Assembly (NCBI RefSeq): GCF_000383615.1
Contig: NZ_KB911613.1
Location: 30,222-94,221 of the forward strand
Reading direction: 5' to 3'
Length of the DNA stretch: 64,000 nucleotides
From: Streptomyces canus 299MFChir4.1
GTDB lineage: Bacteria; Actinomycetota; Actinomycetes; Streptomycetales; Streptomycetaceae
A program made the position numbers and the translations under genes. Shown here piece after piece: positions 35,040-42,539 of this stretch. Positions within the stretch are counted from its first letter, which is position 1, and the number at the start of each line of letters is the position of its first letter. The notes under the pieces are model-generated. The model saw nothing but the letters and a program-made list of their open reading frames with translations. It was not told the DNA's origin and made no database searches.

Positions 35040-36550
35040 GCCGACGCACTCTGACATTCGCCTACGGAACCAACGGATTCGGCGACCACACCCTCGACGA
35101 GACCCTCGACGTGGTGGCCGGTCTCGGGTACGGCGGCGTCTCCCTCACCCTGGACCGCCGCCACCTCGACCCGTTCGCCGACGGCCTCGACGGGCGGCTC
35201 GCACACCTGCGCCGACGGCTCGACGTCCTCGGTCTCGACGCGGTCGTGGAGACCGGCGGCCGCTACCTCCTGGACCCCTGGAACAAGCACCACCCCACCT
35301 TCTTCGACGAAGGCCGCGAAGTCCGCGTGGACCTGCTGCTCCGGGCCGTTCGCATCGCCGCCCGGCTGGAACTGCCCGTGGTCTCCCTCTGGAGCGGGAT
35401 CCGACCGCCCGAAATCGGCGAGGACACCGCCTGGAACCACCTGGTGGCCGCTTTGGAGACCCTCGCAGACGAGGCCGCAGGGCATGGCGTACGCCTCGGA
35501 TTCGAGCCGGAGCCGGGCATGTTCGTCGACACCCTCGACCGCTTCGACGAACTCCGTGCCCGGCTCGGCGACCATCCCGCGCTCGGCCTCACCCTCGACA
35601 TCGGGCACTGTCGCTGCCTCGAACCCCAGCCGGTCCCCGACTGCGTGCGACGGGCCGCGCCCCACCTGGTCCACGTCCAGATCGAGGACATGTGCCGCGG
35701 CACGCACGAGCACCTGGAGTTCGGACACGGCGAGATCGACTTCCCGCCCGTCCTCGGCGCCCTCCTGGAGACGGGATATCAGGGCCTGGTCTCCGTGGAG
35801 TTGCCCCGGCACAGCCATGCCGCCCCGTCGACGGCCCGGCGTTCGCTGGCCTTCCTGCGCGCCGCGGAACAGGGCGCCGACACCGTCGACGCGCTGTGGG
35901 ACCGCGTGCCCGGCGGCGCCGCCCGCTGGGTACGCGAGGCCCAGCACACCCTCGCCGTCGCCCCGGACGCGCTGGCGGAACTCTTCCCCGCCGTGGGCCG
36001 CAGGTGCGGGCGCGGTCCGCTGCCGGGCACGGCGGAGCCGTACGGCTGGACCGTGGACGACGCCGCCCGCACCCTGCTCCTCGACGCGCCCGCCCTGCGC
36101 GACGGCGAACTGCCCGCTCGCCTCACCGAGGTGTACCGGCACGGGGATGCCGCCGAACGACGCGGCGTACTGCGGGCGCTGCCGCTCCTCGACCGCTCCG
36201 GCCGGCTCGGGGTCGCGGCGCTGCCCCTGGTCCACGACGCGCTGCGCACCAACGACCCGAGGCTGATCGCCGCCGCGCTGGACACCGCCCCCGGTGCCCC
36301 GGGATACGCGGCCCGCCACCTCGACGACCATGCCTTCCGACAGGCCGTCCTCAAGTGCGTGTTCACCGGTATCCCGCTGGCCAGGATCGCCGGCCTTCCC
36401 GACCGCACCGACGCCGAACTGCTGCGCATGATGCGGGCGTACGCGGACGAACGCCGCACCGCGGGCCGCGACGTGGCTCACGACGTCGAGGACTTCCTGG
36501 CCACCTTCGGCACCGAGGACGTCCGCCACCCGGCCCCGGTCCATCACTGA
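35036..36550 (+). CDS. eboA: sugar-isomerase-like TIM barrel fused to EboA domain
   Basis: 504 residues with two parts. Residues 1 to about 275 are an AP-endonuclease-2/xylose-isomerase-like barrel (TFAYGTNGFGDHTLDETL, GFEPEPGMFVDT, LTLDIGHCRCLEP, HVQIEDM) with plausible metal-binding Glu, Asp and His residues. From about 335 to the end is an EboA domain: ERRGVLRALPLL, VHDALRTNDPRLIAAALD, FRQAVLKCVFTGIPLARIAGL and ADERRTAGRDV are its recurrent blocks. EboA is of unknown activity, required for metabolite export in cyanobacterial scytonemin studies. The fusion of both parts is notable. ATGA overlap with the UbiA gene. Confidence 0.85.
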   Translation: MSRRTLTFAYGTNGFGDHTLDETLDVVAGLGYGGVSLTLDRRHLDPFADGLDGRLAHLRRRLDVLGLDAVVETGGRYLLDPWNKHHPTFFDEGREVRVDLLLRAVRIAARLELPVVSLWSGIRPPEIGEDTAWNHLVAALETLADEAAGHGVRLGFEPEPGMFVDTLDRFDELRARLGDHPALGLTLDIGHCRCLEPQPVPDCVRRAAPHLVHVQIEDMCRGTHEHLEFGHGEIDFPPVLGALLETGYQGLVSVELPRHSHAAPSTARRSLAFLRAAEQGADTVDALWDRVPGGAARWVREAQHTLAVAPDALAELFPAVGRRCGRGPLPGTAEPYGWTVDDAARTLLLDAPALRDGELPARLTEVYRHGDAAERRGVLRALPLLDRSGRLGVAALPLVHDALRTNDPRLIAAALDTAPGAPGYAARHLDDHAFRQAVLKCVFTGIPLARIAGLPDRTDAELLRMMRAYADERRTAGRDVAHDVEDFLATFGTEDVRHPAPVHH

Positions 36551-36621
36551 GGCCCCGCACACCATCGACGTCACCCCCGCCACCGAGCACCACCCACCGA
36601 CCCCAGGGAGTGAGCGCGCCC

Positions 36622-37533
36622 GTGCGCATCTTCGATCCCCACATCCACATGACCTCCCGCACCACCGACGACTACGAGGCGATGGCCGCGGCCGGCGTCC
36701 GTGCCCTCGTGGAGCCCGCGTTCTGGCTCGGCCAGCCCCGCACCGGCGTCGGGACCTTCGCCGACTACTTCGACGCGCTGCTCGGCTGGGAGCCGCACCG
36801 CGCCTCGCAGTTCGGCATCCGTCACCACTGCGCGCTCGCCCTCAACCCGAAGGAGGCGGGCGACCCGCGCCTCACGGGCGTCCTGGACCTGCTTCCGCGC
36901 TACCTCGCCAAGGACGGCGTCGTCGCCGTCGGGGAGATCGGCTACGACTCCATGACGCCGGCGGAGGACGATGCCTTCGCCCGGCAGCTCGAACTCGCCC
37001 TGCGGCACGGCCTCCCGGTGCTGGTCCACACCCCGCACCGCGACAAGGCGACCGGAACCCGTCGTACCCTCGACGTCGTCCGGGAATCCGGCATCGACCC
37101 GGAGTTCGTCGTCGTGGACCACCTCACGGAGGCGACGGTCGGCATGGTCGCGGACAGCGGCTGCTGGATGGGCTTCTCCGTCTATCCGCGCACGAAGATG
37201 AGCGAGCGGCGCATGGTGGACATCCTCGGCCGGTACGGCACCGAGCGGATGCTCGTGAACTCGGCGGCCGACTGGGGCCACAGCGACCCGCTGAAGACCC
37301 GGGCCACGGGCGACGCCATGCTCGCCGCCGGGTTCGACGCGGACGACGTCGACCGGGTGCTGTGGCGCAACCCGGTCGCCTTCTACGGACAGAGCGGGCG
37401 CCTCGACCTGGAACCGGCCGCCGGCACCGAAGCCGCCCCGGCAGCCGACGACGGGGCCGCCCCCGCTCCCGTGGCCGCCCCCGCTCCCGTGGCCGCCTAC
37501 GCGGGCAACTCCCTCGCCCGCGGCGGCGAGTGA
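36622..37533 (+). CDS. eboB: TatD-like hydrolase, EboB
   Basis: 303 residues. It begins VRIFDPHIHMTSRTTDDYE with the HxH metal motif, then EPAFWLGQPRTG, VAVGEIGYDS (Glu ligand), LVHTPHRDK and VVDHL (His ligands) and NSAADWG (Asp), matching TatD metalloenzymes of the EboB branch. GTG 36622 was chosen for alignment with the family start; a GTG at 36610 is in frame. The last 45 residues are an Ala/Pro-rich tail with an APAPVA repeat, probably disordered. A 71-nt gap separates it from eboA. Confidence 0.85.
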   Translation: MRIFDPHIHMTSRTTDDYEAMAAAGVRALVEPAFWLGQPRTGVGTFADYFDALLGWEPHRASQFGIRHHCALALNPKEAGDPRLTGVLDLLPRYLAKDGVVAVGEIGYDSMTPAEDDAFARQLELALRHGLPVLVHTPHRDKATGTRRTLDVVRESGIDPEFVVVDHLTEATVGMVADSGCWMGFSVYPRTKMSERRMVDILGRYGTERMLVNSAADWGHSDPLKTRATGDAMLAAGFDADDVDRVLWRNPVAFYGQSGRLDLEPAAGTEAAPAADDGAAPAPVAAPAPVAAYAGNSLARGGE

Positions 37534-37546
37534 CCGCGGAGGTCCG

Positions 37547-38722
37547 ATGCGCTTCACCCACCCGGACGGCACCACCGTCCACCTCGCCTACTGCACCAAC
37601 GTGCATCCCGCCGAGACCCTCGACGGTGTCCTCGCCCAGCTCAACCGCTACGCCGAACCGGTGCGCCGCCGCCTCGGCCACGACCGGCTCGGCCTCGGAC
37701 TGTGGCTCTCCCGCCCAGCCGTCACCGAACTGACCACCGACCCCGGCGCGGTGGCCCGGCTGCGCGGCGAGCTGGACGCCCGGGGCCTGGAGGTCGTCAC
37801 CCTCAACGCCTTCCCCTACCGCGGCTTCCACGACCGCGCGGTGAAGAAGTCCGTGTACCGGCCCGACTGGTCCGAGCCCGCCCGGCTGGAGCACACCCTC
37901 GACTGCGCCCGGGTGCTGGCCGGGCTGCTGCCCGACGACGCCGCCCGCGGCTCGGTGTCCACCCTTCCGCTCGCCTGGCGGGAACCGTGGACGACCGACC
38001 GCGCCGACCGCATCGGCCGTCACCTCGACCGGCTGGCCCAGGGCCTGGCAGCGCTGGCCGCCGACACCGGCCGTACCGTGCGGGTCGGTTTCGAACCCGA
38101 ACCCGGCTGCGTGATCGAGAACACTGACCAGGCCGCACGCCTGCTCGCCGACGTCGATCCACGATGGCTCGGCGTGTGCCTCGACACCTGTCACACCGCC
38201 GTCGGCTTCGAGGACGCGTCGGCCGCCTGCGCCCGGCTGGGTGCCGCCGGGCTGCCCGTCGTCAAGGCGCAGGTCTCCTGTGCGCTGGCCGTCGACGACC
38301 CGCGGGACCCGGCCGCGCGCGCCGCTCTCTGGGAGTTCGCCGAGCCCCGCTTCCTCCACCAGACCCGCGAGTCGCTGCGCGGGAGGCTGCTGGCCGTCGA
38401 CGACCTGCCCGACGCGCTGGGCGGAGCGCTGCCCGGCGCGGGCCCCTGGCGCGTCCACTTCCACACCCCGCTGCACGCCGCCCCCAGCCCCCCGCTGCGC
38501 TCCACCGGGGACGAACTGCTCGCCGCGCTGGAAACCCTGGTCGGCGGCCCGGCCGCGCTCACCGACCACCTGGAGGTGGAGACGTACACCTGGTCGGTGC
38601 TGCCCGGCAGTACCGGCCCCGGTGCCCGGCAGAGCGATCTCGTCGACGGCATCGCCGCCGAACTCGCCTGGGCGCGTGACGCATTGGCCCGGCTCGGGCT
38701 CAAGGACGGAGACACGAGGTGA
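37547..38722 (+). CDS. eboE: EboE, xylose-isomerase-like TIM barrel protein
   Basis: 391 residues. MRFTHPDGTTVHLAYCTNVHPAETL, GLGLWLSRPAV, LNAFPYRGFHDRAVKKSVYRPDW, FEPEPGCVIEN, CLDTCHTAVGFED and EVETYTW match the EboE branch of isomerase-like barrels with an intact set of acidic and His metal ligands. A GGAGG ribosome site lies 5 nt before the ATG. Substrate unknown; it acts in the same predicted pathway as EboA and EboB, with eboF overlapping its stop by GTGA. Confidence 0.87.
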   Translation: MRFTHPDGTTVHLAYCTNVHPAETLDGVLAQLNRYAEPVRRRLGHDRLGLGLWLSRPAVTELTTDPGAVARLRGELDARGLEVVTLNAFPYRGFHDRAVKKSVYRPDWSEPARLEHTLDCARVLAGLLPDDAARGSVSTLPLAWREPWTTDRADRIGRHLDRLAQGLAALAADTGRTVRVGFEPEPGCVIENTDQAARLLADVDPRWLGVCLDTCHTAVGFEDASAACARLGAAGLPVVKAQVSCALAVDDPRDPAARAALWEFAEPRFLHQTRESLRGRLLAVDDLPDALGGALPGAGPWRVHFHTPLHAAPSPPLRSTGDELLAALETLVGGPAALTDHLEVETYTWSVLPGSTGPGARQSDLVDGIAAELAWARDALARLGLKDGDTR

Positions 38723-40134
38723 CCCCGGTGAACCGACTGCTGGTACTCGACGTCGTGGGGCTCACCCCGCGGCTCCTCTCCCACATGCCCCACCTGCGCG
38801 CCCTCGGCGAACGCGGGTTCCGGGCCCGCCTGGACCCCGTGCTGCCCGCGGTCACCTGCACTGTCCAGTCCACCCTGCTCACCGGGGAGACCCCGGATGC
38901 GCACGGTGCGGTGGCCAACGGCTGGTACTTCCGCGACCTCGGCGAGGTGCTGCTGTGGCGCCAGCACAACCGGCTCGTCGGCGGGGAGAAGATCTGGGAG
39001 ACCGCCCGCCGACTGGCCCCCGGCTACACCGTCGCCAACGTGTGCTGGTGGTACGCCATGGGAGCCGACGTCCACTGGACCGTCACCCCGCGCCCCGTCT
39101 ACCACGCCGACGGGCGCAAGGAGCCCGACTGCTACACCCACCCGCCTGCCCTGCACGACGAACTCACCGATCTGCTCGGGGAGTTCCCGCTCTTCCGGTT
39201 CTGGGGACCCACGGCGGACATCGCGTCCTCGCGCTGGATCACCGACGCCGCCCGCCACATCCTGCGCACCCGCCGCCCCGACCTCAGCCTGGTCTACGTC
39301 CCCCACCTCGACTACGACCTCCAGCGGTACGGCCCGGACAGCCGACAGGCGATCTCCGCCGCACGTCTGCTGGACCGCACCCTCGCCCCGCTCCTCGACG
39401 ACGCCCGCCGTGCCGGAGCGACCACGGTCGCGCTCAGCGAATACGGGATCACCGAGGTCTCCCGGCCGGTGGACATCAACCGCGCCCTCAGGCGTGCGGG
39501 CCTGCTCGCCGTCCACAGCCAGGCCGGCATGGAGTACCTCGACCCGTGGACGTCCCGGGCGTTCGCCGTCGCCGACCACCAGGTCGCCCATGTGTATGTC
39601 GCCGATCCCGCGGACCTGCCCGCCGTACGGAAGGTGCTGGAGCCGCTGCCCGGCCTCGCCGCCCTCCTGGGAGGCGCCGCCCGCAAGGAACACGGCCTCG
39701 ACCATCCGCGCTCCGGGGAGCTGGTCGCCCTGGCGGAACCGGACGCCTGGTTCACGTATTACTACTGGCTGGAGGACGAACGCGCCCCGGACTTCGCCCG
39801 GACGGTCGACATTCACCGCAAACCCGGTTACGACCCGGCCGAGTTGCTCTTCGACCACACCGATCGCCTGGTCAAGCTGCGGGCGGCCGGTGCGCTGGCC
39901 CGCAAGCGTCTGGGGATGCGCTATCTGATGGACGTGGTGTCCCTCGACCCCTCCCGGGTGCGCGGCAGCCACGGACTGCTGCCCGCCCACGCCGACGACG
40001 GCCCGGTCCTGCTCTGCGACGCGCCCATGGCCCATCGGCCCCGGATCGCCGCGACCGAGGTCAAGGAGCTGCTGCTGCGCCTGGCAGGGCTGCGGCACGA
40101 CTCACCGGATCGTCCAGCGCCAGCCCACCGCTGA
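38719..40134 (+). CDS. eboF: EboF, alkaline-phosphatase-superfamily phosphodiesterase
   Basis: 471 residues of the nucleotide pyrophosphatase/phosphodiesterase type. LLVLDVVGLTPRLL gives the first metal Asp, PAVTCTVQSTLLTG the Thr nucleophile region, YVPHLDYDLQ and DHQVAHVYV the later metal Asp/His sites. It may remove a nucleotide or phosphate carrier from the pathway product. Start GTG 38719 overlaps eboE; GTG 38728 is also possible. Its 3' end overlaps the convergent SARP gene by 74 nt. Confidence 0.87.
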   Translation: MTPVNRLLVLDVVGLTPRLLSHMPHLRALGERGFRARLDPVLPAVTCTVQSTLLTGETPDAHGAVANGWYFRDLGEVLLWRQHNRLVGGEKIWETARRLAPGYTVANVCWWYAMGADVHWTVTPRPVYHADGRKEPDCYTHPPALHDELTDLLGEFPLFRFWGPTADIASSRWITDAARHILRTRRPDLSLVYVPHLDYDLQRYGPDSRQAISAARLLDRTLAPLLDDARRAGATTVALSEYGITEVSRPVDINRALRRAGLLAVHSQAGMEYLDPWTSRAFAVADHQVAHVYVADPADLPAVRKVLEPLPGLAALLGGAARKEHGLDHPRSGELVALAEPDAWFTYYYWLEDERAPDFARTVDIHRKPGYDPAELLFDHTDRLVKLRAAGALARKRLGMRYLMDVVSLDPSRVRGSHGLLPAHADDGPVLLCDAPMAHRPRIAATEVKELLLRLAGLRHDSPDRPAPAHR

Positions 40135-40849
40135 GGACGGCATGGTGCGTGGCGGTCAGTGCGGGGCCCGGGTCGACGCCCAGCTCCTCGGCGAGCAGCC
40201 GCCGGCCCTCCTGGTAGACGGCGAGCGCCTCCGCCTGCCGCTCGCACCGGTACAGCGCGGTCATCCACTGGGCCCGCAGCCGCTCACGCAGCGGGAACCG
40301 GGCCACCAGGCCCGTGAGTTCGGCGACCAGCTGCCGGTGCTCACCGAGAGCCAGTTCGGCCTCCAGGCGACTCTCCAGGGCGGTCATCCGCGCCTCGTCG
40401 AGTTGCGGCGTCTCGGCCGCCTGGAGCTGGTCGGTGACCCCGCCCAGGGAAGGCCCTCGCCACAGGTCCAGGGCGGCGCGGAGCAACCGGGCAGCCGCGT
40501 CGGGCCGGTTCTCGCGCAGGGCCTGGTGACCGGCGCGGGACAACCGGTGGAACTCGGCGGCGTCGAACACCGCGTCCCGGATGCCCAGCCGGTAACCGGC
40601 CGGTTCGCGGACGAGCTCGACGGCGGTGCCGAGGCGCTGCCGCAGCCGTGAGACGTAGGTGTAGAGCTGTGCGCTCACCGTCGCGGGGGGCCGCTGACCC
40701 CACAGGAGCGCGGTGAGGCGTTCGTCGGACAGGACATCTCCGCGGGCCAGCAGCAGCGCGGCCAGCAAGGTCCGCTGCTTGCGGCCCGGGATCGCGATCT
40801 CCCGGCCGTCGGTACGGACCCGCAGCGGCCCCAGGATGCCGAATTCCAC
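40061..40849 (-). CDS. SARP-family transcriptional activator
   Basis: 262 residues from GTG 40849, which follows GGGAGAAAGA. The N-terminus VEFGILGPLRVRTDGREI and the OmpR-like helix-turn-helix (LWGQRPPATVSAQLYTYVSRLRQRLG) are followed by the bacterial transcriptional activation domain (FHRLSRAGHQAL to YQEGRRLLAEELGVDPGPAL). Size equals small pathway SARPs such as ActII-ORF4. Its promoter carries the same motif as both lasso precursor promoters, so it probably belongs to that regulon; its targets may be the ebo or lasso genes. Confidence 0.9.
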   Translation of the reverse strand: MEFGILGPLRVRTDGREIAIPGRKQRTLLAALLLARGDVLSDERLTALLWGQRPPATVSAQLYTYVSRLRQRLGTAVELVREPAGYRLGIRDAVFDAAEFHRLSRAGHQALRENRPDAAARLLRAALDLWRGPSLGGVTDQLQAAETPQLDEARMTALESRLEAELALGEHRQLVAELTGLVARFPLRERLRAQWMTALYRCERQAEALAVYQEGRRLLAEELGVDPGPALTATHHAVLSGGLALDDPVSRAAALPGAAAAP

Positions 40850-40915
40850 TCTTTCTCCCACCCGTTGATCGTGCGTGCCGGCACCGCAGGCGGCAGCCGT
40901 GCCGTGGCGATCGCA

Positions 40916-40951
40916 CAGCGTAGGTCGCCTTTTGTCCCGGGAGCCCGGGAC
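40916..40951 (-). promoter_or_regulatory. SARP promoter with the lasso-type operator motif
   Basis: On the minus strand CCCGGG-CT-CCCGGGAC (40951-40934), then 9 nt, then CCTACGCTG (40924-40916). Both halves and the 9-nt spacing match the lasso A1 and A2 promoters. The -10 element is TACGCT (40922-40917), about 68 nt before the GTG. CGGCAC/GTGCCG arms downstream could form a weaker leader hairpin. Confidence 0.6.
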
Positions 40952-41003
40952 CCGCGACCCGACACCGTCCTGGGAGCGGAACGGGACCCCGGCCCCGGGA
41001 CTT

Positions 41004-41027
41004 GGGGACCGCACCGTTCCTATCCTG
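41004..41027 (+). promoter_or_regulatory. DUF3105 promoter, variant of the same motif
   Basis: GGGGAC (41004-41009), 9 nt, CCTATCCTG (41019-41027), with -10 TATCCT (41021-41026) 37 nt before the ATG. It keeps the half motif and spacing but lacks the doubled CCCGGG. Confidence 0.5.
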
Positions 41028-41062
41028 AGGCCCGTCCATGCCCGTGCAGCGAGAGGCCGCCC

Positions 41063-41758
41063 ATGTCTCAGGACCAGCGCCAGCACACGCCCGCGCCGGC
41101 CGGCCGTGACGACGAGACACGCCGGGCCAGGCTCGCCGAACTGCGCGATCACGACGCCCGCCGGGCCCGCCGCACCAAGCGACTGCGCACTGCCGCCACG
41201 ACGGGATCCGCGCTGGCGGCGGCGGTCGCGGTCGTCGCCGTGGTGCTGAGTGTCCAGGGCAGGCCCGAGAAGGACACCGCCGCCGACTCCGGGATCGACC
41301 CCACCAAGGCCAATGTCCGGGGGGAGAAGGTCTACGACAGCCTGGACCGTCTTCACGTCAAGGGCGAGGTCGACTACCCGCGCACCCCGTGGCCCCCGGT
41401 CGGCGGCCGGCACGACCCCCGATGGCAGAACGCCAACGGGGACGTCTACACACGGCCGTTGCGCGAGGAGAACGCCGTGCACGCGCTGGAACACGGTGCC
41501 GTGTGGGTGACGTACTCCCGTGCCCTTCCGAAGGCCGAGGTGGAGAAACTGCGGGCCAAGGTGGCGGGCGTGCCGTACCGGATGATGAGCCCGCTGCCCG
41601 ACCAGCCCGGTCGCGTCGAACTCACCGCCTGGGGACATCAGTTGACCGTCGACTCGGCCGACGACCCGCGGGTCGACGAGTTCTTCGACGCCTATGTCCA
41701 GGGGCCGCAGGCGCCCGAGGAAGGCGCCCCGGTCACCGGCGGGAAGGCCACCCCGTGA
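41063..41758 (+). CDS. DUF3105 membrane-anchored protein
   Basis: 231 residues. A charged, cytoplasmic N-terminus (about 40 residues) precedes one membrane segment (TTGSALAAAVAVVAVVLSV), then an outer domain with the DUF3105 blocks HVKGEVDYPRTPWPPVGGRHDP, NAVHALEHGAVWVTY and YRMMSPLPDQPGRVELTAWG. The conserved His residues (GGRHDP, LEHGAV) suggest metal binding. It commonly pairs with DUF305 proteins, as here with a GTGA overlap; a role in metal or redox handling at the membrane is plausible but unproven. Confidence 0.88.
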   Translation: MSQDQRQHTPAPAGRDDETRRARLAELRDHDARRARRTKRLRTAATTGSALAAAVAVVAVVLSVQGRPEKDTAADSGIDPTKANVRGEKVYDSLDRLHVKGEVDYPRTPWPPVGGRHDPRWQNANGDVYTRPLREENAVHALEHGAVWVTYSRALPKAEVEKLRAKVAGVPYRMMSPLPDQPGRVELTAWGHQLTVDSADDPRVDEFFDAYVQGPQAPEEGAPVTGGKATP

Positions 41759-42417
41759 CCGGCGAGGCGTCGGTTCGGGACGCCGCACGGAGCCGCCTCA
41801 CCCAGGTGTTCCTGCCGGCCGGCGCGCTTCTGCTGCTGGTCACGGTCCTGCTGTTGACCACCCTGTCCGGCCGGGCCCCCGCCGGTGACCCGGTGCCCGC
41901 CGAGGACTCGGTCGCGGTCGGGTTCAGCCGGGACATGGCCGTTCACCACCAACAGGCGGTCGAGATGTCACTGGCCGTCCTGCGCGACGGGGCATCGCCA
42001 CAGGTGCGCACCCTGGCCTACGACATCGCCAACACCCAGGCCACCCAACGGGGGATGATGCTGGGCTGGCTCCAGACGTGGGGCCGCACCGCGACCTCCA
42101 GCGGACCGGCCATGCTGTGGATGGACATGCCGGCACCGAGCGCCGCGGACCGCCGCGCGGGAGTCCTCATGCCCGGCATGGCCGACCGTACCGACATGGC
42201 ACGCCTGTCCGCGGCACACGGCCGGCAGGCGGACCTGCTCTACCTGCGCCTGATGATCATCCATCACCGAGGCGGTGTGCACATGGCCGAGGCGGTCACC
42301 GCCAACGGCACGCCGCAGACCGTCCACCGCCTGGCCCAGGGCATGGTCCGGGGCCAGCGGGCGGAGATCGCCCTGATGGAGTCCCTGCTGACGGACCTGG
42401 GCGCCGGCAGCCCGTGA
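41755..42417 (+). CDS. DUF305 membrane-anchored protein
   Basis: 220 residues, GTG start within the previous stop. One N-terminal membrane segment (VFLPAGALLLLVTVLLLTTL) is followed by a helical domain with paired His/Met motifs: DMAVHHQQAVEMS, then MPGMAD, and LMIIHHRGGVHMAE. These HH...M repeats are the ferritin-like DUF305 pattern, thought to bind metal ions, often copper. It faces outward with DUF3105. Confidence 0.9.
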   Translation: MTGEASVRDAARSRLTQVFLPAGALLLLVTVLLLTTLSGRAPAGDPVPAEDSVAVGFSRDMAVHHQQAVEMSLAVLRDGASPQVRTLAYDIANTQATQRGMMLGWLQTWGRTATSSGPAMLWMDMPAPSAADRRAGVLMPGMADRTDMARLSAAHGRQADLLYLRLMIIHHRGGVHMAEAVTANGTPQTVHRLAQGMVRGQRAEIALMESLLTDLGAGSP

Positions 42418-42497
42418 ACCGCCCCCGTTGTGGCCCACATCCGTCGTCCGGAACTCCAGGAGAACCCGGCCCTCGTCGGGCGAGTGAGCCTGCTTTT

Positions 42498-42517
42498 GCG
42501 CCCGCTCCGAGGGGCGC
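42498..42517. terminator. small hairpin between convergent genes
   Basis: GCGCCC (42498-42503) and GGGCGC (42512-42517) with an 8-nt loop lie in the 122-bp convergent gap. A weak bidirectional terminator is possible. Confidence 0.35.
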
Positions 42518-42539
42518 GGGGCTCCTTGTCGCCGAGCCG

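Noticed and set aside
36610..36622. GTG 36610 as eboB start
   Set aside because: The AGGGA run would be too close to it; GTG 36622 aligns with the usual RIFDPHIHM start.
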